15,285 nucleotides of DNA, taken from positions 1 through 15,285 of the forward strand of contig NZ_JBAKHX010000122.1 of assembly GCF_036906915.1 (NCBI RefSeq). Direction: 5' to 3'. This DNA comes from Phytohabitans sp036906915. Lineage in GTDB: Bacteria; Actinomycetota; Actinomycetes; Mycobacteriales; Micromonosporaceae. The notes below the pieces were generated by a model that was not told the origin of the DNA, searched no databases, and was given only the letters and a program-made list of their open reading frames with translations. How positions within the stretch are numbered: the first letter of the stretch is position 1; every line of letters begins with the position of its first letter. Below, piece by piece: positions 1-7,141 of this stretch. The position numbers and the translations under genes were made by a program.

Positions 1-48
1 CCTCCCCATCACCACCACCCGAAACCCGCACCCCCGAAACGGGGTTAT

Positions 49-681
49 TCAGGAGCCTCCTAGCGCCGCGTGCGGCAGGCGGGGCGCGTTGTCGGCGATG
101 GCTTGGGCGTAACCGGTCAGGTCGTGCCGGTGCGCGGAGACGACCAGCTGCGCCGGGCCGGTCAGCGAGTTGAGGAACCGGCCGAACCCGTCCAACAGCC
201 CGGCCTGCTCCTCGCCGGTGCGCAGGTGGATGTTGGTTGTGCCGCAGGCGATGACGACCCAGTTGGCGCCTTCGGCGGACAGCACTCCGGCCGGGCTGAT
301 CGCGGTGACCGGGGAGCGCAACGGCGCGGGCAGCACCGGCTTTCCGGCCACCGCGGCGACCGAGGTCGCCCGCGGCTGGCCGGGAGCCAGGGTGCGGGGC
401 GTGCGGGTGAGCACGAAGGCGTGCTTGAGCCACACATCTAGGGGCAGGCCGTCGCGGCGGCCGAGTGCGATCACCACCGTGACGGCGGCGATCGGCAGGC
501 CGAGGATCAGCCACACCATGGGTGGCAGGATTTGCCCGTAGGTGCGGTAGGCGCCGAACCCGGCCAAGCCCACGCCGCCGAGGATGGCCAGCTGCCGGAA
601 CGTCAAACCGAAGGCGATCTTGTCAGCCGCGCCGATGTTCGCGGGCACCGTCGCCCGCGGAACGTCTTCTGTGGTCTGCAT
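49..681 (-). CDS. PrgI-family conjugation protein
   Basis: Probable component of the type IV secretion (conjugation) machinery, 210 residues. The N-terminal part has the signature of the PrgI family as seen in actinobacterial elements: a soluble start with 'TVPANIGAADKIAFGLTFRQ', then two hydrophobic segments at about residues 31-48 and 52-72, then a basic stretch. The C-terminal half (about 110-210) is soluble, Ala/Pro/Gly-rich and not recognised. The start is supported by a GGAGG site that overlaps the last codons and TAG stop of the upstream TrbL-like gene, with only three bases between the two genes, so they are probably translationally coupled. In related elements a PrgI gene is usually followed by a VirB4-type ATPase; that position lies beyond the left edge of the window. 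PrgI is generally thought to be an inner-membrane channel partner of the VirB4 ATPase; nothing here tests that. Confidence 0.8.
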   Translation of the reverse strand: MQTTEDVPRATVPANIGAADKIAFGLTFRQLAILGGVGLAGFGAYRTYGQILPPMVWLILGLPIAAVTVVIALGRRDGLPLDVWLKHAFVLTRTPRTLAPGQPRATSVAAVAGKPVLPAPLRSPVTAISPAGVLSAEGANWVVIACGTTNIHLRTGEEQAGLLDGFGRFLNSLTGPAQLVVSAHRHDLTGYAQAIADNAPRLPHAALGGS

Positions 682-684
682 TTT

Positions 685-1659
685 CTAACCTCCATTGAGG
701 AAGACACGGCGTAGCCGCCGGTAGTGGTGGTGGGTGTGCGTACTCATGTCGATGCGCTGTGCAGGCGCGGGGACGCGGCGGAACACGTTGCGGGTCAGCG
801 ACTGCACAGCGACCGTCCGCAGGACGAGCCCGACCGCGTTGGTGCTGTTGCCCTGATGGGTCACGAACTTTCGCATCAGGCCGGGAATCTTGACCGTGGT
901 CCACAGCACGACCACGACCAGCAGCAGGTTGACGATGTCCGAGCCAGGCAGGCCCAGCAGCACCGGCAGGCTGGAGTTCGGATCGATCAGCAACTGGATG
1001 CCCGTGGAGAACACGATCGCCTGCAAGGCGGCGGTCCCCAAGCAGCCCAGCAGGGTGCGCCACCACAAGGCGGCGACCGGCTGGGTGTAGGGCAGGCAGT
1101 AGCAGGCCAGCGCGAGCGGGGCGAGCCCGGCCAGGATCACCAGCACCCCGACGCGCACGAACCAGCCGAACAGCAACGCGAAGAACAGAAACACGATCAG
1201 CAGCCCGATGATCAGCGCGAGCAGGGCGGTGCTCGGGTCGGTCAGCGCGGAGGCAACGTGGGTCTTGGCCATCGAGACGGCCTGGCTGGTCGGCGCGGCG
1301 GTGCCGACCATCGACACCGTCAGCGCGTTGGCGACCTCGATGAGCACCGAGCACAGTGGAAGGGCGAAGTTCGACAGAATGAACCCCACCACCAGGCGGG
1401 GCACCAGTTCCTTGACGCCGTACTGGATTTCGACGCTGCCGCCGACCATGGCGACGATCCCGGCGGTGATGATGGCCAGGATGTAGCAGACGTTGACGAC
1501 CAGCGCGGACTTGCCCGCGATGGTCTGGACCTGCGGCAGGACGGTGACGTCCGGGGACAGGAACACAGATGAGGTCAGGAAGGCCAGCAGCCCGCTGAGA
1601 AGGTCGACGACCTTCTCAGCGAGCCAGTTCACCAGGCCGTTCATCAGCCGGTCGACCAT
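685..1659 (-). CDS. TrbL/VirB6-like polytopic conjugal transfer protein
   Basis: A 324-residue, very hydrophobic protein. Roughly six to eight membrane segments are visible, at about residues 15-33, 50-75, 88-115, 145-190, 205-235 and 242-262. The C-terminus is short, basic and cytoplasmic-looking, ending with 'HTHHHYRRLRR' close to the last residues. This composition, and its place between a pilin-like gene and a PrgI gene, match the TrbL/VirB6-type channel proteins of actinobacterial conjugative elements, which form the inner-membrane core of the translocation pore. The ATG at 1659 is preceded by an AAGG-type site and lies 11 bases after the pilin-like gene's stop, so the genes form one transcription unit. 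The family is assigned from topology and context, because TrbL-like proteins share little sequence. Confidence 0.72.
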   Translation of the reverse strand: MVDRLMNGLVNWLAEKVVDLLSGLLAFLTSSVFLSPDVTVLPQVQTIAGKSALVVNVCYILAIITAGIVAMVGGSVEIQYGVKELVPRLVVGFILSNFALPLCSVLIEVANALTVSMVGTAAPTSQAVSMAKTHVASALTDPSTALLALIIGLLIVFLFFALLFGWFVRVGVLVILAGLAPLALACYCLPYTQPVAALWWRTLLGCLGTAALQAIVFSTGIQLLIDPNSSLPVLLGLPGSDIVNLLLVVVVLWTTVKIPGLMRKFVTHQGNSTNAVGLVLRTVAVQSLTRNVFRRVPAPAQRIDMSTHTHHHYRRLRRVFLNGG

Positions 1660-1670
1660 GACGGTGGCCT

Positions 1671-1967
1671 TCAGCCGCCGAGGATGCCTTGCAGCACCTG
1701 CAGAACGACCGGCGCGAGCACGGCCAGGGCGTAGCCGATCAGCGCGGACTTGAAGTTCGACTTGGCCTGCTCGACCTGAGCCGGGTCGCCTCCGGCGGCC
1801 ATGTAGCGCAGGCCGCCGATGACCAGGAACAGGGTGGCGACCAGGGCGAGGATGCCCATGATCCAGCCGGTGATGCCGGCGATGACCTCGCCGATGGTTT
1901 TGGGTGCGGCCAGCGGCTGCGGGACGGCAGCGGCCAGGTCAGCCAGAACAGAGACAGTGGTATGCAT
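1671..1967 (-). CDS. Small VirB2/TrbC-like pilin or membrane subunit
   Basis: A 98-residue protein with an Ala/Pro-rich N-terminus that could act as a signal segment. Two hydrophobic helices follow (about residues 29-52 and 74-95), separated by a polar loop with 'RYMAAGGDPAQVEQAK'. The two-helix plan, the GGDP-type loop and the position at the head of a T4SS operon are typical of the small TrbC/VirB2-like or T4SS-pilin-like proteins of Gram-positive elements. I chose the ATG at 1967 because it has a GGAG site seven bases upstream. A TTG 15 bases further upstream (1982) would place that site inside the coding region. This is the first gene of the leftward conjugation operon, so its promoter should lie in the intergenic region to its right. 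Whether it forms a pilus or only a surface adhesin is unknown. Confidence 0.7.
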   Translation of the reverse strand: MHTTVSVLADLAAAVPQPLAAPKTIGEVIAGITGWIMGILALVATLFLVIGGLRYMAAGGDPAQVEQAKSNFKSALIGYALAVLAPVVLQVLQGILGG

Positions 1968-2149
1968 TGCGCGGCTCCACAAATGTAGTGGGCCGCCGCG
2001 GTGAGGAACTAGTCACAGAGGACAGTGCGGGCCGGTTGGGGGCGCTCCTCCCTTGCGGTTTGCGAAGGGCTCGATGTCAGTACGCCGTCGCCGCAGTCCA
2101 TGCCGGTCCGCGCGAATCCTGTAGCCAGTGGTTGTTCCCCACCGGGCGG

Positions 2150-2169
2150 GCATGCCGTGGATGGCATGC
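2150..2169. repeat. Inverted repeat, 7-bp arms
   Basis: Perfect arms GCATGCC (2150-2156) and GGCATGC (2163-2169) with a six-base spacer. A related pair, GGGCATG (2291-2297) and CATGCCC (2306-2312), lies 135 bases to the right. Repetition of the same palindromic core suggests protein binding sites rather than a terminator. The function is unknown. Confidence 0.4.
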
Positions 2170-2186
2170 ACCGCTCAGATCTCGGC

Positions 2187-2240
2187 TGTCAGGTCAGATG
2201 AACTCGCCCGCGACCTGTCTGGACCTATCGCAACCTGACA
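2187..2240. promoter_or_regulatory. Inverted pair of TGTCAGGT operator-like words
   Basis: TGTCAGGT at 2187-2194 on the plus strand and ACCTGACA at 2233-2240 (the same word on the minus strand), with a related word ACCTGTCT at 2213-2220 between them. The same 8-mer recurs in the intergenic regions at 7142-7149, 7191-7198 and 8860-8867. The pair sits about 220 bases upstream of the conjugation operon start. I infer a shared operator or activator site; no regulator is proven. Confidence 0.45.
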
Positions 2241-2290
2241 CGACCAGACCGCGCCCGCGCGGTAGATCAGCCTGCCCACTAGACAGAGGG

Positions 2291-2374
2291 GGGCATGGGC
2301 CGGCGCATGCCCGGCTGCGGCCCGGGGCGGCGGCTCGAAAACTGCGTCCGGGCCCGGCGCCATGCGCCGGACGC
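2291..2374. repeat. GCATGCC inverted repeat and overlapping GC hairpins
   Basis: GGGCATG (2291-2297) pairs with CATGCCC (2306-2312) over an eight-base spacer. To the right, CCGGCGC (2354-2360) pairs with GCGCCGG (2364-2370) around CAT. An alternative stem, GCGTCCGG (2344-2351) with CCGGACGC (2367-2374), competes for the same right arm. Two mutually exclusive stems in a non-coding stretch could mark a structured leader or a transfer or replication signal. They could also be chance in GC-rich DNA. Confidence 0.3.
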
Positions 2375-2704
2375 GAAGAGCGAGGGTGGAATCGATGAAC
2401 CTTCAGACCGCTGCCGTGAGGCTCGATGCCCTCGAATGCCGGCCGCCCGGCGGGGCCGCAGCTTTCCGGCACGGGTCTTGGTCCTCAGGTGCTGGCCACC
2501 TCGTCCAGGACGTCGCGGGAGTGCCGCGCGGCACGTTGATTCGGCAGGGCTCAATGATCAGACCGAAATGTGGGCAGACTGGCTGCCGCTTGGCGTCCGT
2601 AGTGAGTCGTCGCGGTGGCCGGGAGTGTTGCGTGTACCTGTCGAATGGACGTTCGACCGGAGGGGCAAAGAAATTGACGTCCGGGCCGCGTTTGCCTTCG
2701 TGCG

Positions 2705-2713
2705 TGCTAGGTT
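2705..2713 (+). promoter_or_regulatory. Candidate extended -10 promoter element
   Basis: TGCTAGGTT contains an extended TGn motif and a TAnnnT hexamer (2708-2713). Six bases later comes the GTG at 2720, which fits a transcript beginning exactly at that codon, an arrangement common for leaderless mRNAs in actinobacteria. No good -35 hexamer is visible at 17-18 bases. This is a motif match only. Confidence 0.3.
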
Positions 2714-2719
2714 GCGCGG

Positions 2720-2794
2720 GTGTCCGATTTCACCGGGTTCAAGATCGTGCTGGTGGCGGCTCCGACGGCCGCTGAGGAGCCTTTCCTTCGATGA
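2720..2794 (+). CDS. Possible 24-codon leader peptide coupled to the NTPase gene
   Basis: A short frame from GTG 2720 to TGA 2792-2794 would encode MSDFTGFKIVLVAAPTAAEE followed by four residues. Its stop overlaps the ATG of the large NTPase gene as ATGA, the coupling arrangement used by other adjacent genes in this window. A TAGGTT -10-like hexamer ends six bases before the GTG, so translation could be leaderless. The frame is closed by a TAG just upstream, so it cannot extend further. It might instead be the decayed end of an older gene, or chance. I do not recognise the peptide. Confidence 0.3.
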   Translation: MSDFTGFKIVLVAAPTAAEEPFLR

Positions 2795-5700
2795 CGGCCA
2801 GGTCGCGAGGTCCGATCTTTCCGCCCGGGCGCAGATGGTCGCCACTCTTGTGGTTTTCTGCGGCGATCGTGGTGGCCGGTTCGGTGATCGCGGCAGGCGC
2901 TGCAGCATATGGCGCGCAGACCAAAACGGCATGGTTGGTCATTGTGATCGCCTCGGCGGCGGCCGCTGTTACCGCCGGCATACAGCCGTTCAAGAGTGGC
3001 ATCGACCGGATCCGTGGCCGGGTCGAGGATCGGCGCGAGAAGCTCGAAGATCTCAAACAGCAAAAGTTCCTCCTGGTCAACGCTGGGCGCTTTCCGCGTG
3101 TGCGGGATGTCAGCGACCCCATGCGGGTTGGTGTTCACCGCGCCATCGAGGGCGCGACGGGACAGCCGGAATATCAACAGCGGGCGTTCGACGACAAGCT
3201 GGATGCAGTACTGCGCCGGGGCGGCGTAATCGTGGTGCACGGACCGTCTGCCGCGGGCAAGTCACGCGCCGCGTACGAGGCGGTGCGCCGCACCTTGCCG
3301 GACCGGTTCTTCGTGATGCCGACCGTGATCGGGGCGCTGGACGAGGTGCTCGGCCTGGGCGGCCATATCGGTGATGCGGTGATCTGGCTCGACAATTTCA
3401 ATCCGTCAATCGATCAATCCGTCAACAACGTGCAGGCGCTGGCGCAGCGCCTCGTGCCACCAGGTCGCTCCGACGTCGCAGTGGTATTCACAATGTGGGA
3501 TGACACTTGGCGTCAGTCGTGGGCTCAGTCTTTGCGCGGAATCGCGAATGATATCCGAATTCCCCGGAACCTGACAGCGGCCGAGCGTGAACGGGCGCTG
3601 GCGCGCAGCACGGACCCGCGGCTGAGGTCTGCGCTGAGCCAGTTCGAGTTCGGGCTCGCCGAGTACATGGCGGCCGGACCGAGAACCTTCGACGAGTGGC
3701 AGAACGGCCGCAGCATCGACTTGAAGGCGCCTGGTGTCGGTGCCGCGATCGTTTGCGCTGCGGTGGACTGTTGGCGGGCCGGCTACCATCGCCCGCTGTC
3801 GAGCGAGGTCCTGCTGCGCCTCTACACCCAATATCTGAATCCGGTGCTCGCGAGCCACCCCGACCTGGCCTCGTTCGACGAAGGGCTGGGCTGGGCCACC
3901 ACCCTGGTGGCCGGGGCCAGTAGCTGCCTGATCAAGGATGCCGACGGCGGCTACCGACCGTTTGACTACCTGGTCGATAAGACACAGACCGATCCGGACT
4001 CACCACCCGTTCCAGATGCCGTCTTCGACCAGGTGGCAGCGCTGCTCGACGAAGCGGTTGCCGTCGAGGTTGCACGGGCGGCCCTCGAGACCGGACGGCT
4101 GGAGCTCGCGGACCGCGCTACACGCCTTGCTGTGCAGTCCTCAGTGGCCAAACGACGCGGCAACGCCATCTATGTACTGGCGCAGGTTCTGGACGCACGT
4201 GGCGAGCACGAGCAAGCCGAGGCCCGCTACAGGGAGGCCGCTGATGCCGGCGACCCTGACGCGCTGTCGCGTCTCGGCCTCAAACTTGCCGCCGACAGCC
4301 GCTCGGGCGCAGCGACGGAGGTGTTCGGCCGAGCCACCAAAGCCCGCACCGCCGCTCTCGCATTGGAGTCCGCATTGCGCAGACCACGGTCGCTCGATCC
4401 GTTGGAGCTTGGCTTCACACCACGCCCGCCAATTCCGTGGCTGGCTCCGATGCTACTTGCCGGCAAGCTAGTGACGACGATGATGAAGCTGATCTTCGGA
4501 GCCTTTCTCGACAAGCGTGAATTGCAGAACGCGCTACCTTCCCAAATTTTCCAACACGATGCGCCAGACGGGGTGGGCCTGGACTACGTCGCCTCCGTAG
4601 GTGACGGGTTCAACGCCACCTACAGCGTGGCGTGGACGTTGGCGCAGCCAGAGCTCACGGTGGACGGCCACCGGCTAGCCCGCGGCGACGTGCTGGTCAT
4701 GGGAGGCAACGAGGTGCTCGGGTTTCCGTCTCGAGAGAACTACGAAGACCGGTGTCTCGGACCATATACGGCGGCGTTGCCCACTGTTGAAGGTGGGCCG
4801 GAGCCCACCTTGTACGCGCTGCCCGGTGCGGGCGACTGGGAGGACGGACAGGCAGCCTTCCTGCGCGTGTTCAGCGCCGAGGAGCGAATCGGTGGCTGGC
4901 GAACGCGGCAAAGCCGCAGCTACTTCGCTATCAAGCTGCCCGCCGGATGGTGGCTGTTCGGACTCGACACCGCGGGCGGCGAGGTGGACCTGCCGCAGCG
5001 CCGCTATTTCCGCGAAGCGGCGCGGATGCTAACCCCGCAAAGCCGGGTCATCCTTTGTCTTCCCGACGCTACCTGGTCCCGCGTGGCCGATGACCCGGAC
5101 GCCTACAACTCCACCGACCTGTTCATACGGCAGGTGATTGCTCCGACCGGAGCCGGGGTTGCCGTCATCCTGGCCGGCGGGTATCACCATTATTCGCGCT
5201 ACGAGCAGGCACGAACTGTCGGACCACACGGCACGGGTCGACAACTCATCACGTGTGGCGGTGGCGGGTCCTATGTACAAGGCACCGATCGGCTGGCCGC
5301 AGAGATGGACCTGCCACCGCGAACGACGCTTGACCGCCGCGCGACTCCGCCGGAGCGGTTCGTACTGCGGACCGCCTACCCCGACCGCACAACGTCACGA
5401 CGGCTCGCGGCCGGCATCTTCGGGCGCCTACCGCTACGCAACCCGGGACTGAGCACGCTGCTCGGCGTACTGCACGCGCTCACCCTGCTCGCAATGATCC
5501 AAGTCGCCGAGCGCGCGGGCCAGCGACAAGAACAACCCATCGGCGGGCTGACGGTCGCGCTGCTACTGCTGATCATGTCGCTTGCAATCGCACTGGCCAA
5601 CCTGCTACCCGGCGCATCAACGTCTCGACGCCCGACGCCACAGCCTTGGATCCTCGCGATCTGTCACGGTCTTGCTCACATCGGTCTAGCGGCCGCAGGC

Positions 5701-6069
5701 ACTTGGGTGTGGCTGCAGCTACCGTTCGTCTCCTGGCCATCGCCGATGTCGGCGGTGGCCGCTCTCGTGATCTACGGACCCGTCGCCGGATTCGTCGCCA
5801 CATTGTTGTTCGCCGTGTACCTGTACGGTGCCGGCGCCTACGGTGTGAACTACACCGAACTGTTCTCCGGCCAAGGACACGAGGCGGCAAGATCATTCCT
5901 GAGAATGCGGATCGACGCTGACGGCGACCTCACCATCAGCGCAATTGCCATCGACCGACCCTGCCGACAATGGCACGCAGCCGCCAAGGAACCGGCACAC
6001 ACTCCTTGGCTCCAACCGGGCGAACCGTTGCAGGCGCGCCTGATCGAGCCACCGATCCGCATTCGATAG
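2791..6069 (+). CDS. Membrane STAND-like NTPase fused to a degenerate metallophosphoesterase
   Basis: A 1092-residue protein of composite design. Residues 19-62 hold two membrane helices, followed by a short charged helix (about 70-92). An NTPase module follows, with Walker A GPSAAGKS (151-158), Walker B VIWLDNF (197-203) and a sensor-like VVFTMWDD strand (231-238). This resembles actinobacterial STAND/TPR proteins with 'GxSxAGKSRAAYEA'. Residues about 440-520 look like TPR or Sel1 helices. Residues about 595-860 closely follow a calcineurin-like metallophosphoesterase family: GGNEV, PGAGDWEDG, RQSRSYFAIKLP, GWWLFGLDT, GGYHHYSRYE and CGGGGSYV. From family memory the ligand motifs should read GGD, GNHDW and GD-x-HHYSRY, so the site appears inactivated. 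Four C-terminal membrane helices follow (about 885-1013). The ATG at 2791 has GAGGAG about ten bases upstream. An NTP-gated sensor or defence-type role is inference. Confidence 0.75.
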   Translation: MTARSRGPIFPPGRRWSPLLWFSAAIVVAGSVIAAGAAAYGAQTKTAWLVIVIASAAAAVTAGIQPFKSGIDRIRGRVEDRREKLEDLKQQKFLLVNAGRFPRVRDVSDPMRVGVHRAIEGATGQPEYQQRAFDDKLDAVLRRGGVIVVHGPSAAGKSRAAYEAVRRTLPDRFFVMPTVIGALDEVLGLGGHIGDAVIWLDNFNPSIDQSVNNVQALAQRLVPPGRSDVAVVFTMWDDTWRQSWAQSLRGIANDIRIPRNLTAAERERALARSTDPRLRSALSQFEFGLAEYMAAGPRTFDEWQNGRSIDLKAPGVGAAIVCAAVDCWRAGYHRPLSSEVLLRLYTQYLNPVLASHPDLASFDEGLGWATTLVAGASSCLIKDADGGYRPFDYLVDKTQTDPDSPPVPDAVFDQVAALLDEAVAVEVARAALETGRLELADRATRLAVQSSVAKRRGNAIYVLAQVLDARGEHEQAEARYREAADAGDPDALSRLGLKLAADSRSGAATEVFGRATKARTAALALESALRRPRSLDPLELGFTPRPPIPWLAPMLLAGKLVTTMMKLIFGAFLDKRELQNALPSQIFQHDAPDGVGLDYVASVGDGFNATYSVAWTLAQPELTVDGHRLARGDVLVMGGNEVLGFPSRENYEDRCLGPYTAALPTVEGGPEPTLYALPGAGDWEDGQAAFLRVFSAEERIGGWRTRQSRSYFAIKLPAGWWLFGLDTAGGEVDLPQRRYFREAARMLTPQSRVILCLPDATWSRVADDPDAYNSTDLFIRQVIAPTGAGVAVILAGGYHHYSRYEQARTVGPHGTGRQLITCGGGGSYVQGTDRLAAEMDLPPRTTLDRRATPPERFVLRTAYPDRTTSRRLAAGIFGRLPLRNPGLSTLLGVLHALTLLAMIQVAERAGQRQEQPIGGLTVALLLLIMSLAIALANLLPGASTSRRPTPQPWILAICHGLAHIGLAAAGTWVWLQLPFVSWPSPMSAVAALVIYGPVAGFVATLLFAVYLYGAGAYGVNYTELFSGQGHEAARSFLRMRIDADGDLTISAIAIDRPCRQWHAAAKEPAHTPWLQPGEPLQARLIEPPIRIR

Positions 6070-6115
6070 GTGGTGTCCCTTCCCACACGCAACGACATAA
6101 CCACACGCGGCGTCA

Positions 6116-6316
6116 TCAGCTCCATGGCCGGCAAGCCGAGCCGGTTCCGAGCGGCAGACCGGTCATTGGCATGATCGACACGCCGTCGCGGTCGGCCATC
6201 TCGCGGCCCGATGGCAACCGCTGATCCGACTGTAGCCGGCCCTCGCGGATTTGAGCCAAGATGTCGTCGACTACCCGGGTGAACAGGGAACGGGAATCGG
6301 GGCTCCAGTTGCTCAT
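6116..6316 (-). CDS. Very short GntR-type winged-helix protein, possibly truncated
   Basis: 66 residues. Residues about 10-50 match the start of a GntR winged helix: 'LFTRVVDDILAQIREGRL', then 'QRLPSGREMADRDGVSIMPMT'. A normal GntR wing would continue with an Arg/Ala-Leu recognition helix and a GKGTFV-like strand. Here the sequence breaks into 'GLPLGTGSACRPWS' and stops, so the wing is missing. Its ATG overlaps the stop of the sigma-like gene as ATGA, so the two are translationally coupled. It could be a functional mini-regulator that needs a partner, or a gene cut short by mutation. In Streptomyces-type elements, Kor/TraR-like GntR proteins repress transfer genes. The operator words in this window would be logical targets, but that is inference. 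Confidence 0.55.
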   Translation of the reverse strand: MSNWSPDSRSLFTRVVDDILAQIREGRLQSDQRLPSGREMADRDGVSIMPMTGLPLGTGSACRPWS

Positions 6317-7068
6317 CGCACCACGCCCAACGTCATCGCGCGGCAGGTGGTGGTCAGGTCCCCGGCCAGAACCGCCCTGGCGACACGCCGTTCCGCACGC
6401 CGCCGTCGCATGCGCAGCGTCGGCGCGGGCACACCGGTCTCGGTGGCCAGCTGTTCAATCAGCGTGTCACCGAACCGGGTGCCGGCGATGAGCTCGGCCT
6501 GCTCAGCGGTGATGATGCCAGCGGCGGCGGCCCGGCCGAGGATCAGTTCCGGATGTCCGTACGGCAGCGCCGGTGACCGGGAGCCGGTGGCCAGGTCGGC
6601 GGGCAGTTCCTCGGTCGGTTCGGCTTTGATGACTGCGGCTCCGGCCCGCCACGCTGACCAGCAGAACCGCAGCCACAGCCTCGGCGGTTCCAGCGGTGCG
6701 TGTTTGAGTGCGTGCAGGAATCCCGCGAGCAGTTCGGAGTCGATGTCGTCGGCGTGGCGTGGGTAGGCGCTGCCGATGCGGGTCGCCATGTGGGTCAAGC
6801 CAGGCAGCGCGACCCCGACCGCGCCGACGACCCACGCCGGCCCCCATTCGCGGGCGTGGTTGGCCAGCTGCCGCCACAGCGCGTCGGTGGTCTCGACGTA
6901 GTGCGGTACGCCGATCAGCAGCTCACGCAGTTCGTTGAGCGGCATGGTGCGGTTCGGCAGGCCCGGCACCGGGCGGGCGTCGAAGGCTAGCGGCGCCGGT
7001 TCGCAGGTCAGCAGCGCGAACGCGGTCTCGGCGGACGACAGAGCCGACGTGGTTCTGGTGGAAGGCAT
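6313..7068 (-). CDS. Sigma-factor-like helix-turn-helix protein
   Basis: A 251-residue protein whose C-terminal third resembles sigma-70 region 4-like DNA-binding proteins of actinobacterial mobile elements. 'HPELILGRAAAAGIITAEQAELI' leads into a helix-turn-helix at about residues 195-235: 'FGDTLIEQLATETGVPAPTL' and a following 'RMRRRRAERRVARAV'. The N-terminal two thirds are helical, contain several Trp residues and are not recognised; no clear region 2 is seen, so it is more likely a transcription regulator than a full sigma factor. The ATG at 7068 has a GAGGGG site about eight bases upstream. The 5' leader contains a perfect 10-bp hairpin (7094-7115). It heads a leftward two-gene unit with the short GntR protein, and its promoter region is shared with the divergent methyltransferase genes. 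Confidence 0.6.
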   Translation of the reverse strand: MPSTRTTSALSSAETAFALLTCEPAPLAFDARPVPGLPNRTMPLNELRELLIGVPHYVETTDALWRQLANHAREWGPAWVVGAVGVALPGLTHMATRIGSAYPRHADDIDSELLAGFLHALKHAPLEPPRLWLRFCWSAWRAGAAVIKAEPTEELPADLATGSRSPALPYGHPELILGRAAAAGIITAEQAELIAGTRFGDTLIEQLATETGVPAPTLRMRRRRAERRVARAVLAGDLTTTCRAMTLGVVR

Positions 7069-7093
7069 GGGCGTTTTCCCCTCGAAGAAGCCG

Positions 7094-7115
7094 CGCCCCG
7101 CGAGGTCGCGGGGCG
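7094..7115 (-). promoter_or_regulatory. Perfect hairpin in the leader of the sigma-like gene
   Basis: CGCCCCGCGA (7094-7103) pairs perfectly with TCGCGGGGCG (7106-7115), leaving two unpaired bases (four to six in practice). It lies 26-47 bases upstream of the start codon at 7068. No T-tract follows on the minus strand, so a leader structure or operator is more likely than a terminator. Confidence 0.5.
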
Positions 7116-7141
7116 TGATGCTCCTCGATTGGGACAGCTCG

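Larger units (their letters stand above)
1968..2719. other. Gene-poor divergent intergenic region
   Basis: About 750 bases between the leftward conjugation operon and the rightward NTPase gene. I see no open frame with good codon usage, a ribosome site and recognisable protein features together. Visible content is several inverted repeats built on GCATGC words (2150-2169, 2291-2312), a strong GC hairpin (2344-2374) and an inverted pair of the 8-mer TGTCAGGT (2187-2194 and 2233-2240). An open stretch around 2545-2715 in plus frame 2 has fairly GC-rich third positions and could be a remnant, but it has no clear start. Promoters for both flanking operons, and possibly transfer or replication signals, would be expected here. 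Confidence 0.5.

Noticed and set aside
1..48. Short CCCCG/CGGGG stem (32-44) after the PrgI gene as a terminator
   Set aside because: Only five base pairs with no T-tract on the minus strand. In such operons transcription normally continues into the VirB4-type gene.
724..1572. Long plus-strand open frame (282 codons) opposite the TrbL-like gene
   Set aside because: The translation is rich in Gln, Asp, His and Arg with no hydrophobic core, as expected for the reverse frame of a hydrophobic GC-rich gene. The minus-strand protein has clear membrane topology.
2295..3374. Plus-strand open frame of 359 codons entering the NTPase gene
   Set aside because: Its second half overlaps the NTPase N-terminus, which has recognisable motifs in another frame. 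The product is Arg/Cys/Trp-rich without family features. A small part (about 2545-2715) could be a remnant, but there is no supported start.
5850..6134. Minus-strand frame that might complete the GntR protein after a frameshift
   Set aside because: The reading 'LMTPRVVMSLRVGRDTTYR' shows no convincing GntR wing, and most of the frame lies opposite the NTPase gene. A frameshift rescue is not supported.
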